Assembly (NCBI RefSeq): GCF_036588685.1
Contig: NC_086382.1
Location: forward strand, 2,269,001 to 2,333,000
Source of the DNA: Mytilus trossulus
Taxonomy: Eukaryota; Mollusca; Bivalvia; Mytilida; Mytilidae
Length of the DNA: 64,000 nucleotides
Reading direction: 5' to 3'
The notes under the pieces are model-generated. The model was not told where the DNA came from. It was given only the letters and a program-made list of their open reading frames with translations, and made no database searches. The first letter of the stretch is position 1. The number at the start of each line of letters is the position of its first letter. Shown here piece after piece: positions 44,681 through 56,575 of this stretch. The translations under genes and the position numbers were made by a program.

Positions 44681-45582
44681 AGTATAGACTTTATACAAAG
44701 GCTACAAAATCAATACAAAAATTCACTGGACTGATTGTATCACATATTTCATATGTTAGGACAACTCCAATATCATAAAAAAAAAACAATTTATGTGTTT
44801 CTATGTAACAATAAGGCATGCATTCCATTGTAACCGATGACTTGTTATTTTGTAATAATCACATGCATGGCTAGTGTTAAAACTTCAAAGAAATGACATT
44901 CTTTTGGCACATAAGATTCCTCAACATAAAGGTAAATATGTTTTTTTTGTAATATCGTTACAATATTATAAAATATCTTGTCTAGTATTTGAATTTGTCT
45001 CAGACTGATCGCTCAAAATTAAGATTTATGTCTAACAAAGTCACAAAACAAAAACGAAAGTATTAAGGAAAGAATTCAATTGACGCCTAAAACTTTCTGT
45101 TTGTATTATTGTTTGTATGAATAACTTGATATCACCCCATTTTCAGTTTCTTTGTATTCCATGCTCACCTTTGTTTTGTAACATTTTGGCAGGAATGGCT
45201 AATCTACAATAAAACTTAGAAATATTTATTGAGAAAAGACACACTTTCAAAATATATGTAGAAAAAAATCGTTGTCTTTACTGGCATTCGAACTCAAGAC
45301 CTTAATCATATCAACCACGATACATATCCCCACACCAGGACGACTTGATACCAACTTTCAATGATTTAACATATCTAAAGGAAGCAACATATATTTAGAA
45401 GTGGGGCGAGTAGGCAGACCTTTATTTTCATAAATAAGCCGAGTGTCATACTGATTGTTAAATGGCAGTTTACACTTTTCATAAGGGGCGAAGTATTATT
45501 CAAGAGTGGGACAATATTTTAGAAAGTGGCGATTGTGTATGGGCCGATTGGCCAGTAGGGCGAGTTGACATGGTTTCATACT
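44681..45582. other. Non-coding flank of the 441-base satellite
   Basis: It includes an old tRNA-like scrap (B-box-like GAGTTCGAATGCC on the minus strand near 45,285) and a block of 'gggcgag'-containing sequence directly before the array. Confidence 0.4.
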
Positions 45583-48500
45583 TATATATATATAAACAAC
45601 TCGTCTAAACATCAACCCAACAATGTTAGATCTGTAAATTTGCTTTCGCAAATTTTTGGTTCTTCCCTCGCCGGGATTCGAACCCATGCTACTGTGATAT
45701 CGTGACACCAAATCGCCTGCACTGCAGCCGTCCCGCTAGACCACACGACCACCTGGGCTCTCAAAAAAAGAGCTTTCGGTGGCCATATGTTACCTTTCCA
45801 CGTCAGTTTTAATCTAGCGGCGTACTACAGTACATAATATATAAGGCATGAAGATGTTATTGTTACAGATCAGCTAAATTATCTATAGTAAAGGATCCTA
45901 CAAATTAATGTAAGATACAGTCACAGAAAATAATTATATTCATAAGTACGTCTGAGTCAGTGACAACCCTACAACAGATGTATCCATCGGATCGCCATCA
46001 ATGATGGTGATACATGGCTGTGTACATAATGTATATACAACTCGTCTAAACATCAACCCAACAATGTTAGATCTGTAAATTTGCTTTCGCAAATTTTTGG
46101 TTCTTCCCTCGCCGGGATTCGAACCCATGCTACTGTGATATCGTGACACCAAATCGCCTGCACTGCAGCCGTCCCGCTAGACCACACGACCACCTGGGCT
46201 CTCAAAAAAAGAGCTTTCGGTGGCCATATGTTACCTTTCCACGTCAGTTTTAATCTAGCGGCGTACTACAGTACATGATATATAAGGCATGAAGATGTTA
46301 TTGTTACAGATCAGCTAAATTATCTATAGTAAAGGATCCTACAAATTAATGTAAGATACAGTCACAGAAAATAATTATATTCATAAGTACGTCTGAGTCA
46401 GTGACAACCCTACAACAGATGTATCCATCGGATCGCCATCAATGATGGTGATACATGGCTGTGTACATAATGTATATACAACTCGTCTAAACATCAACCC
46501 AACAATGTTAGATCTGTAAATTTGCTTTCGCAAATTTTTGGTTCTTCCCTCGCCGGGATTCGAACCCATGCTACTGTGATATCGTGACACCAAATCGCCT
46601 GCACTGCAGCCGTCCCGCTAGACCACACGACCACCTGGGCTCTCAAAAAAAGAGCTTTCGGTGGCCATATGTTACCTTTCCACGTCAGTTTTAATCTAGC
46701 GGCGTACTACAGTACATGATATATAAGGCATGAAGATGTTATTGTTACAGATCAGCTAAATTATCTATAGTAAAGGATCCTACAAATTAATGTAAGATAC
46801 AGTCACAGAAAATAATTATATTCATAAGTACGTCTGAGTCAGTGACAACCCTACAACAGATGTATCCATCGGATCGCCATCAATGATGGTGATACATGGC
46901 TGTGTACATAATGTATATACAACTCGTCTAAACATCAACCCAACAATGTTAGATCTGTAAATTTGCTTTCGCAAATTTTTGGTTCTTCCCTCGCCGGGAT
47001 TCGAACCCATGCTACTGTGATATCGTGACACCAAATCGCCTGCACTGCAGCCGTCCCGCTAGACCACACGACCACCTGGGCTCTCAAAAAAAGAGCTTTC
47101 GGTGGCCATATGTTACCTTTCCACGTCAGTTTTAATCTAGCGGCGTACTACAGTACATGATATATAAGGCATGAAGATGTTATTGTTACAGATCAGCTAA
47201 ATTATCTATAGTAAAGGATCCTACAAATTAATGTAAGATACAGTCACAGAAAATAATTATATTCATAAGTACGTCTGAGTCAGTGACAACCCTACAACAG
47301 ATGTATCCATCGGATCGCCATCAATGATGGTGATACATGGCTGTGTACATAATGTTTATACAACTCGTCTAAACATCAACCCAACAATGTTAGATCTGTA
47401 AATTTGCTTTCGCAAATTTTTGGTTCTTCCCTCGCCGGGATTCGAACCCATGCTACTGTGATATCGTGACACCAAATCGCCTGCACTGCAGCCGTCCCGC
47501 TAGACCACACGACCACCTGGGCTCTCAAAAAAAGAGCTTTCGGTGGCCATATGTTACCTTTCCACGTCAGTTTTAATCTAGCGGCGTACTACAGTACATG
47601 ATATATAAGGCATGAAGATGTTATTGTTACAGATCAGCTAAATTATCTATAGTAAAGGATCCTACAAATTAATGTAAGATACAGTCACAGAAAATAATTA
47701 TATTCATAAGTACGTCTGAGTCAGTGACAACCCTACAACAGATGTATCCATCGGATCGCCATCAATGATGGTGATACATGGCTGTGTACATAATGTATAT
47801 ACAACTCGTCTAAACATCAACCCAACAATGTTAGATCTGTAAATTTGCTTTCGCAAATTTTTGGTTCTTCCCTCGCCGGGATTCGAACCCATGCTACTGT
47901 GATATCGTGACACCAAATCGCCTGCACTGCAGCCGTCCCGCTAGACCACACGACCACCTGGGCTCTCAAAAAAAGAGCTTTCGGTGGCCATATGTTACCT
48001 TTCCACGTCAGTTTTAATCTAGCGGCGTACTACAGTACATGATATATAAGGCATGAAGATGTTATTGTTACAGATCAGCTAAATTATCTATAGTAAAGGA
48101 TCCTACAAATTAATGTAAGATACAGTCACAGAAAATAATTATATTCATAAGTACGTCTGAGTCAGTGACAACCCTACAACAGATGTATCCGTCGGATCGC
48201 CATCAATGATGGTGATACATGGCTGTGTACATAATGTTTATACAACTCGTCTAAACATCAACCCAACAATGTTAGATCTGTAAATTTGCTTTCGCAAATT
48301 TTTGGTTCTTCCCTCGCCGGGATTCGAACCCATGCTACTGTGATATCGTGACACCAAATCGCCTGCACTGCAGCCGTCCCGCTAGACCACACGACCACCT
48401 GGGCTCTCAAAAAAAGAGCTTTCGGTGGCCATATGTTACCTTTCCACGTCAGTTTTAATCTAGCGGCGTACTACAGTACATGATATATAAGGCATGAAGA

Positions 48501-49302
48501 TGTTATTGTTACAGATCAGCTAAATTATCTATAGTAAAGGATCCTACAAATTAATGTAAGATACAGTCACAGAAAATAATTATATTCATAAGTACGTCTG
48601 AGTCAGTGACAACCCTACAACAGATGTATCCATCGGATCGCCATCAATGATGGTGATACATGGCTGTGTACATAATGTATATACAACTCGTCTAAACATC
48701 AACCCAACAATGTTAGATCTGTAAATTTGCTTTCGCAAATTTTTGGTTCTTCCCTCATATATATATACAACTCGTCTAAACATCAACCTAACAATGTTAG
48801 ATCTGTAAATTTGCTTTCGCAAATTTTTGGTTCTTCCCTCGCCGGGAATCGAACCCATGCTACTGTGATATCGTGACACCAAACCGCCTGCACGGCAGCC
48901 GCCCCGCTAGACCACACGACCACCTGGGCTCTCAAAAAAAGAGCTTTCGGTGGCCATATGTTACCTTTCCACGTCAGTTTTAATCTAGCGGCGTACTACA
49001 GTACATGATATATAAGGCATGAAGATGTTATTGTTACAGATCAGCTAAATTATCTATAGTAAAGGATCCTACAAATTAATGTAAGATACAGTCACTGAAA
49101 ATAATTATATTCATAAGTACGTCTGAGTCAGTGACAACCCTACAACAGATGTATTCATCGGATCGCCATCACTGATGGTGATACATGGCTGTGTACATAA
49201 TGTATATACAACTCGTCTAAACATCAACCTAACAATGTTAGATCTGTAAATTTGCTTTCGCAAATTTTTGGTTCTTCCCTCGCCGGGATTCGAACCCATG
49301 CC
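45583..49302 (-). repeat. 441-base satellite array with tRNA-like units (about 8.4 copies)
   Basis: The B-box landmark recurs at 45674, then every 441 bases through the seventh copy, then 525 bases on (an extra 84-base partial duplication near 48,698-48,780), and finally at about 49,285, where the array is cut off. Units are almost identical, differing by a handful of substitutions, so the array is young or homogenised. Each unit encodes the tRNA-like segment on the minus strand. The recurring 70-codon frame across units is repeat-borne. Confidence 0.95.
45662..45760 (-). ncRNA. tRNA-like Pol III promoter unit (first of nine)
   Basis: Read on the minus strand: A-box TGGTCTAGCGGG (45743-45732) and perfect B-box GGTTCGAATCC (45684-45674), with a long variable-arm-like segment between, as in Leu/Ser-type tRNAs. 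The ends do not form a proper acceptor stem, so this is a tRNA-derived unit and not a functional tRNA gene. It repeats in every 441-base unit. The eighth copy has GATTCGATTCC-type damage. Confidence 0.65.
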
Positions 49303-50000
49303 GTTTTTTTTTTTAGATTAAACATCATCAAGGCGATGTGTAAATACCGAAAAATTGAAAGCCTCCTTTTTAATGAGAAAGATAAGCATGGTAAATACTG
49401 TGGATTTCTTATTATTCGTTGGATACAAATTTTCGTGTATTTCGTTGGTACAATTGAACCACGAATTTAAATGTTCAATGGGGTACATTTTTGCCATTGG
49501 GTTGTATGTAGACTTTGACAAAACCACTAAATCAAATATCCACAAAGATGCAAGATGTCCTCAATAAATGAAAATTGGTACCAACAAAAATTCACGACTC
49601 ACACTTGTACTTACAGGGGACGGGATGAAAGTTGTTAATTTTCTTCTTGGTTCGTATTTACATTACATTTATCGACTGGTTGTATGTATTCCTATGGTCA
49701 CAGATTGTGCCCCTTAATAGCAGACTTGTTTGGTACTGTTAAGAATACTAGTGTATGGTCAAACTTACTAAAGACCCGTTAAACTGAAATAAATTGATCA
49801 ATTCAACAACATTTATCGTTTTCTTGATGATTTTTTGTTTCGTTTAATTATCATGATAATTTTTAATATACTGCCAAAATTTCTCAAAGAAACTTACATT
49901 AAATAAATCAACTATAAACGATAATAAAAGTCCTTTTCTAGTTTTACACAGGAAATCCTACACTAAAATTCTCGTTCCCTATTGTTTTCCTAAATACGTC
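49303..50000. other. Non-coding region after the satellite
   Basis: It starts with a T-run at the abrupt array edge. 49,340-49,570 carries a segment reading like a decayed repeat in both strands, with no splice support. Confidence 0.4.
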
Positions 50001-50230
50001 TTAACAAGTGACAACTTTACGATTGATTCATCCATTGGATCACCAGTGAAGGTGATATACGGCTGAAAACACATTTCATATGAATAATCACTCTAAATAT
50101 CAGCACATCAATGTGGAATCTACAAATTTGCTAAAGCAAAGTTGTGTTCTTCCCTTGCCAGGATTCGAACTAATACTACTTGGATAATTAGACAAAACCA
50201 CCTGCACTGTGCCAATCGCTCTCGCCTCCT
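50000..50230 (-). repeat. Isolated, diverged copy of the satellite unit
   Basis: It preserves the unit order in decayed form: 'gtgacaactttacg', 'catccattggatcacca', 'tacaaatttgct', 'ggttctt'-like, and a tRNA-like segment whose B-box reads AGTTCGAATCC. It lies about 700 bases beyond the homogenised array. Confidence 0.7.
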
Positions 50231-50984
50231 CAGCCAACTAGACTGAACTAACATTTGTTTTCACTTTTGTTTCATTCTTTAGGTAGCAACCATTTAACTT
50301 CAAGGTGGGGCTGGGTTGTGGTTTTTTGTCCGAGTCAGAATTGGTTTTCGCGCAAAGCTATGTGATCAATTTTATTTAGTTTTTCAACGTTATAAACCAA
50401 ATCATTTTTTTCTTTAATATTCAACACTATAACGTATGGGGAACATCTAATTCAAAATATGTTTTGTGTCATCTGCTTGAACAGAACATTCTTTTCATCA
50501 AATTTGGGATCAGATTTTTTTAGAAAAAAAACATAACCCCTATCGCCACCACCAACCACCACTTGATAAATGGTTGTTCCCTAACTAAAAATCTCTCTTA
50601 TCAAAAAATATGAAGTATACAAATGAAAATAAAAGTTCATTTTGTTAGGTACCCTTCGTTTTAAGAAAACGTTAAAACGTACAGGTTTCACCGAATTGGT
50701 CTGGTATTATGTATTTAATAATTTTAATTTCGGCTTTTAATTGTGTTGATTGTATCAGTTAACAAATATTAATGTTGTACTGAAAAGTATTTAAAACTTT
50801 TGAATTCAATTCTCTCAAACAATTTTGCTTGATATTGCTTGATATTTTATAATGTTTTGGGGTAGGTGATGAAACATAATGATAAATGTATTGTGACTAT
50901 ATGTGAAATCTGATAATAAAATACTCTTTTAATCAATTTTTGATTTAAAATGCAACAAACTGACTTTTGATGCAACTGCTTGTG
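50231..50984. other. Non-coding region, no gene seen
   Basis: No repeat hallmark or supported exon. Confidence 0.4.
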
Positions 50985-51255
50985 GAGTTATAATTCCCAA
51001 AGGGTTTTACCAGCCCAGTAGTAAGCACTTCTGTGCTGACATGATTTATCATTGATAAGTTCATAGTTATTATGGTTATGAATTAACTGTTTACAAAAAC
51101 TTTTGAATTTTTGAAAAAAAAAATAAGGCTTTTTTCCTCAGGAATAGATTGCTTCAGCTGTATTTGGCAAAACTTTTAGGGATTTTGGTCGCAATGGTCT
51201 TCAACGTTTTACTCAATTTGGCCTTTTTAAATTTTGGATTCGAGTGTCACTGATG

Positions 51256-51800
51256 TATGGTGGTCGGTTAAGATCACCCCTAGTTTTTTGGTGGGGTTCG
51301 TGTTGTTTATTCTTAAGTTTTCTATGTTGTGTCATGTGAACTTTTGTTTTCCTGTTTGTCTTTTACATTTTTAGCCATGGCGTTGTCAGTCTGTTTAAGA
51401 TTTATGAGTTTGACTGTCCCTTTGGTATCTTTCGTCCCTCTTTTAAGGCCATTTTGCGTTTTCGCGTTTTCGCCTTTCATATTCTATAAGGCGAAAACGT
51501 GAAAAGTCGAAGTCGAAAACGCGAAATAGCGAAACGGCGAAGTCGAAAACTCAAAAACGCGAAGTCCAAACGTCGAAAACGCGAAGACGCAAAGTAAAAA
51601 ACGCGAAATGGATCTCGCCTTTTCGTGTTTTCGCCTTTTCGACTTCGCGATTTCACGATTTCGCGTTTTCAGGTTTTCGCGTTTTCGCATTTTCGCGTTT
51701 CTCGATTTCGCGTTTTCGAATTCGCGATTTCGTGTTTTCACCCTATAGAATATGAAAGGCGAAAACGCGAAAACACGAATGGGCCTTAACCGGCCACCAG
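51256..51800. mobile_element. Outer nested element with 7-base target duplication
   Basis: ACTGATG occurs on both sides (51249-51255 and 51801-51807), and it is the ribozyme core of the host element. The ends are inverted: TGGTGGTCGGTTAAG and, reversed, TGGTGGCCGGTTAAG. Internally it contains R3 sequence (51285-51440), so R3 copies elsewhere may be parts of this element type. Confidence 0.8.
51447..51785. mobile_element. Inner palindromic MITE with TTAA target duplication
   Basis: Inverted ends of about 45 bases start GGCC. Both flanks are TTAA (51443-51446 and 51786-51789), pointing to a piggyBac- or Kolobok-type target. The interior is a dense set of 'cgcgaaaacg' and 'cgttttcgcg' words, giving many overlapping hairpins. 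It landed in the terminal repeat of the outer element. Confidence 0.85.
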
Positions 51801-51964
51801 ACTGATGAGTCTTTTGCTCACGAAACGCACGTTTGGCATAAATACAAAATCTAACCTTGGTATATATGATGAGTTTATTTCTAGTTTTAAATTGGTGTTC
51901 TTATTCTTAACTGACGACATGATAACTCCACAAGTATACATCACTAAAGAGTTATGTTTCATTT

Positions 51965-52130
51965 AATGCTTATAAAATTAAGAATGGAAATGGGGAATAA
52001 GTCAAAGAGACAACACCCGACCGAAGAGCAGAAAATTGCCGAAGCGAGAAATCCCGAACCCGGAGGTGGACCTCAGCTGGCCCCTAAACAAATGTGTACT
52101 AGTTCAGTGATAGTGACGTGTGACTTAACT
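51965..52130 (+). repeat. R5 repeat
   Basis: 'aagtcaaagagacaacaccc', 'acccggagg' and 'ggcccctaaacaaatgtgta' blocks. Confidence 0.75.
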
Positions 52131-53369
52131 CTAAAACAAAACAAAAATATCATATGTAATGATGGAATATTTGTAAATTTAGTTCTGTGTTTTTCTTAAA
52201 TGGAATTAAATGGAAAAAACGTAATTACCAAGTCCATGGTTCCGTTTAGTTATATGTCTACTGACTTCAATGCATACTATCTATGTTCCACTGAGGAAAT
52301 TTGTAATATGTTCACTGTTTTCACATCAATGTGATCCCCAACTAAAATATATCATTTATAATTAATAATGTTTCGGTGAAACTCTGAAACCCTATAATAA
52401 TATGAAAATGGCAGATATTCAAAATTCTGATGATTTTGTTTTTCATTACAATTTCTAGTAAATAGGAAATGATTACATATTTAAGATTTACAAATTCTAG
52501 CATTTTTTTCACTCCCTTGAATAAAATGTTTACACTATCCTGTAGTCGAAATACAAATAAGGAAACATTGATTAATGAGATAATATATATTTAGCTACTA
52601 ACGTATTTCATACGAAAACGAAACCAAATATACCAACCATGCGTTTTTGTGAAATAAAGCAAAATAATCTGTTTGGTTTCATGAATTATTTCTTATGTAT
52701 CAGCACAGTAATTAAAAATGAAGCCATTTTGATTAGAATTTTTAGATTGACAGATTTTTTATAAACAAAAGTTGCATACTTTCTCCATCAACACAGCTCG
52801 TGTTATTCCGCAGATTAATATTTGTGTTCAACCTTATGAATTATTAATTCGACGGATGTGATTCCTGGGTAACCATGTAAGGATGGTATCATCAAGAATT
52901 CGATAGCTCATCAAAAAGCCATTACCACGACTCAAGCAGCATCTAGATTAATTTTTTTAAGATTTAAGCTCCAAATAATGGCAATGCTAAATGTAAGGTA
53001 AAAGTACGATTAAGCCTTTCCCTACACTTTTTAAAAATCAAATAACTCAAAAAGGAGTTCCATATATAACCTTTCAATACGTTTGGCTTATCTTGTTCAT
53101 TAAATTAATGTTCTTCTGGCTAACAGTATCAATTTTAAATTCTAGATTTTATTAGTTTCACCTAAGTGCATCCTTATATTGTAAAAGTTATTGGTACTGT
53201 TATATCATTCATTTGGCCTTGTATGTATGTCTCTTTAGTGTTTTTTTTTTGTTGTGCTTTTTACCAATCTGATGAGTCAAGCCGTTTAAAACCGTTTTTT
53301 TTTCCATTTTGTATATAAACTTCACATTTATCCAAACAAGTGAAACTGCGAGCTAATGCTCACTGATGA
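52131..53369. other. Non-coding region, no gene seen
   Basis: AT-rich and featureless apart from short T-runs. Confidence 0.4.
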
Positions 53370-53808
53370 TACCCCCGCCGCAAGTGGATAATATTAATAG
53401 TGTAAAAATATGCAAGTGTTCGGTAAACAGGAAGTTGTCGAGTGATGAATCTGAAAACACATCACACGGTATAGCTGGCTTATATAAATCCTGAAACCAA
53501 ATTTCAGTTATCCTTGTATTGTAGTCCCTGAGAAAAATGTGACGAAAATTTTCAACTTGGATATCATGTGTAAAATCATACTAGTGTTCGGTAAACAGGA
53601 AGTTTTCAAGTTGTCAATCTGCAAACGCATCACACCATATAGCTGACTTAGATAAACCCTGAAACCAAATTTCATAAATCCTTGTATTGTAGTTCCTGAG
53701 AAAAATGCGACGAAAAATATTCATGGGACGGACGGACGGACTGACGGACTGACGGAAGGACAGACAGAGGTAAAACAGTATACCCCCCTTTTTTAAAGCG
53801 GGGGTATA
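53370..53808. mobile_element. Inverted-repeat element with ATACCCCCGC ends
   Basis: It begins ATACCCCCGCCGC and ends GCGGGGGTAT. Inside, two copies of a unit of about 170 bases each start 'gtgttcggtaaacaggaag', followed by a GGACGGACTGAC minisatellite. Non-autonomous. The type is unknown. Confidence 0.65.
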
Positions 53809-54125
53809 ACTATGGAGAGGGTCAGTCGCTCACTTACATTTAAGAATCCGACAATGCACACTATTCTATGAATGTGATCAACAGTTAGAAGTTTTGAATT
53901 TGGTAGTAGTATTTTTATTTGTTTTCGTTTATCCTTTCATTCATAAATCTGGGTGTTTGTTTTCCCATTTAAACTATTTGACATTTTTTCCACGCTGATT
54001 TTAGTTTTGTTCATTGTTCAAGTCTGTACGATGATCCATAATTTGTTAAATCCTCGTTCTTGTTTGTGTCTGTGGATAGGCGTATAATTGGGAAATCATA
54101 CACTTTTTCGTATTTTTATATTGTT
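53809..54125. other. Non-coding region with R2-like scraps
   Basis: Near 54,070-54,115 it resembles the R2 terminal block in decayed form. Nothing else supported. Confidence 0.35.
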
Positions 54126-55086
54126 AAGGGAGTAGGTCCGGTAAGGACCGATTTTGGCCTCAAATTTCAGGTTCATCTGACGAAAGAATGTTGATAAAAT
54201 TGAGAATGGAAATTGGGAATGTGTCAAAGAGACAACAACCCGACCAAATAAAAAAACAACAACAGAAGGTCACCAACAGGTCTTTAATGTAGCGAGAAAT
54301 TCCCGCACCCGGAGGCGTCCTTCAGCTGGCCCCTAAACAAATGTATACTAGTTCAGTGATAATGAACGCCATACTAATTTCCAAATTGTACACAAGAAAC
54401 TAAAATTAAAATAATACAAGACTAACAAAAGCCAGAGGCTCCTGACTTGGGACAGGCGCAAAAATGCGGCGGGGTTTAACATGTTTGTGAGATCTCAACC
54501 ATCCCCCGATAAATCTAACCAATGTAGAAAAGTAAACGCATAACAATACGCACATTAAAATTCAATTCAAGACCACTTTTTAAACACTTAAGTGTCTATT
54601 TCATTTGATTCAATAAATTTATGTGAAAGATTTTAACTGATTTAATCTTTGAAAACGCTCCGATTGAAGCTCAAATAAGAAAAATCTACCAAATATGCTG
54701 AAAAATATCACTTTTAAGATGGTTTTTGTCAAAAATGAAAGTGGCCGCATTCGTGTTCATCCTCACTTTTATATATGTTATGTATTACTATCAAATACAA
54801 ATTACATTTCAATATTTTGGATGAACACGAATGCGGCCATTTTCGTTTTACACGGAAACCGTCTAAATCAACCAAAATGCTAGAATTGTGAAGATTTCAG
54901 TAATTTAGCATGACACAGTGGTGCTCGTACCCGATATATGTACATCGTATTGTCAAAAACAGCCCATATTTATGTAGCAGAAGAATTCTACTGTTAAATA
55001 AATAACTAAAAGTATACATTTTAACAATTTTGTAAAACTGCTCTATTTTGGGGCCGAAAAGGGGTCTTACTGGACCTACTCCTTTT
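54126..55086. mobile_element. Inverted-repeat element hosting an R5 copy
   Basis: The ends are imperfect inverted copies of AAGGGAGTAGGTCC followed by a TTTTGGCC-like block. R5 (54196-54530) is inserted near the left end. An internal hairpin has arms 54731-54762 and 54819-54850, with 21 identical paired bases around GGCCGCATTCGTGTTCATCC. Confidence 0.7.
54196..54530 (+). repeat. R5 repeat, near complete
   Basis: It includes 'aatgtgtcaaagagacaaca', 'cccgcacccggaggcgtcc' and the tail 'cttgggacaggcgcaaaaat' and 'gcggcggggtttaac'. It shares the tail logic of R2 (a 'gacaggc' block), suggesting a common origin. Confidence 0.85.
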
Positions 55087-55654
55087 ACATTTCAATTAAT
55101 GTAATTAACATACATAACCTGAACTGAATGAAATAAATAGAGAAACAGGTCATGAGGCAATAAAAAATGTCGATGTTAAATCGTTATCGATGATGTCGTC
55201 GACACGACATCTTATAGACAGTCGGACAAGAAAAAAATTAAAATGTCGAATAACTTTAGCAGGTTAACATTTGATAATATAAACTGTCGATATCGACTCG
55301 ATGTCTTCGATATTGTCGACATTGACAAGTGCAGCAGAAGATATTGTAACCTCATTCAGAACAAAGAAATAAAAATAGTAAATTCCTAAATGAAATCGAT
55401 ATCGATTCAGAGCAGATGAATATAGAGTAAACTTATTTAGAAAATCAAATCTCCAGGTAAACTTAATCCCAAAACTTCTCTATTAATGTTTTTTTTTTGG
55501 CCCAATTTTTTTTTAATTTAATCCGAGTCTTCTCTATTCAGTAAATCCCATTGTGACCCTCAATCATTACGGTACCGTATGAATAAGATGTGAAATGCAA
55601 AATGTATATATGATCTTTCATTAAAAAAGAATATTTTAAAATCTCCTTTTTCTA
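55087..55654. other. Non-coding region with TCGAT-rich simple sequence
   Basis: 55,150-55,410 is rich in 'tcgat' words and holds a small palindrome, GATGTCGT-cgac-ACGACATC. No coding evidence. Confidence 0.5.
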
Positions 55655-55800
55655 CATTTGAAAATGCCTGTACAAAGTCAGGAATATGACAGTTGTTTCC
55701 CATTCGTTTGATGTGTTTTATCATTTGATTTTGCAATTTTAATAGGGACATTTCGTTTTGAATTTTCCTCGGAGTTCAGTATTTTTGTGATCTTACATTG
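55655..55800 (-). repeat. R4 repeat, reverse orientation
   Basis: It has 'gcctgtacaaagtcaggaat', 'atgacagttgtttcc' and 'ggagttcagtatttttgtga'. Confidence 0.8.
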
Positions 55801-56299
55801 TCGAATCGCACTGCTACTATCAATCTCTATATTTGTGATAGAGTTTGGAAAACGTTTTGACTTATGAATGCTATCCATACTCATGCTGTATATAAGTTCT
55901 TTTATTTTTAAAAAGTACTTCACGCTTGTTGATTTATAAAAATCCACTTCAAACACGCGCACAGTTTCAACTTTAATGGTTTTTTCAGCAGTTGTAATAT
56001 CGATCGGCTGACCGTGAGGGCATTCTGGTGTATTGCTATCGCAAAGATTTCTATTACTTTATATTCGTTTTGGGTTTTTAACCGGCTCCATAAACACGAT
56101 GAATACGTAGACATCAGCAAGTGCAAACTAACATTCCTGATCGATTGTTATAAATTTATTTCTTCAATGAATACTCAACAAATGCTTTTTATTACCTAAT
56201 TATGATGTGGTGTCCTTAGTCAACTGAAATCCTAGTATAGAAAAGAATGAAAGCATTCTAGAAAAAGGAACAAATGAAGTTTCTACATTTAATCTCTTT
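55801..56299. other. Non-coding region, no gene seen
   Basis: Two overlapping frames on opposite strands at 55,920-56,200 lack splice or domain support. Confidence 0.35.
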
Positions 56300-56575
56300 T
56301 TTTATTATGCACCATTTATGGGCATTCTGTTTTCTGGTCTGTGCGTGCGTCCGTCCGTCATTTAGTTCGTTCGGTTGTCCGTTCGTGCGCCCGTGTGTCC
56401 CGCTTCAGGTTAAAGTTTTTGGTCGAGATAGTTTTTGATGAAGTTGAAGTCCAATCAACTTGAAACTTAATACACATGTTCCCTATAATATTATCTTACT
56501 GATTTTAATGCCAAAGTAGACATTTATCCCAATTTTACGCTCCACTGAACATAGAAAATGATATTTTTTGTATCT
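56300..56575 (+). repeat. R6 repeat, longer copy
   Basis: It starts 'gcaccatttatgggcattct', contains 'gcgtccgtccgtc' and 'gttcggttgtccgttcg', then 'aagtccaatcaacttgaaac'. It is the inverse of the end at 44575-44680. Confidence 0.65.

Larger units (their letters stand above)
50985..51885 (+). mobile_element. Hammerhead element (family H) split by nested insertions
   Basis: The left part (50985-51255) has the structured module, with the stem GGAGTT-AT-AATTCC and the hairpin at 51021-51040. The right part (51801-51885) has the ribozyme half with CTGATGA, a damaged stem II and GAAACGC. The break is exactly within the ribozyme, where 545 bases were inserted. Confidence 0.85.

Noticed and set aside
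45662-45760. Functional tRNA gene
   Set aside because: A- and B-boxes are good, but the two ends do not form an acceptor stem and the anticodon arm is not convincing, so it is called tRNA-like.
45496-49299. Repeated 70-codon minus-strand frames beginning MVSRYHSSMGSNPGEG
   Set aside because: They are the same frame in each 441-base satellite unit and run through the tRNA-like segment. There is no domain, and the conservation is explained by array homogenisation.
45583-49302. CRISPR array
   Set aside because: Units are 441 bases and nearly identical throughout, with no spacer-like variation. The genome is eukaryotic.
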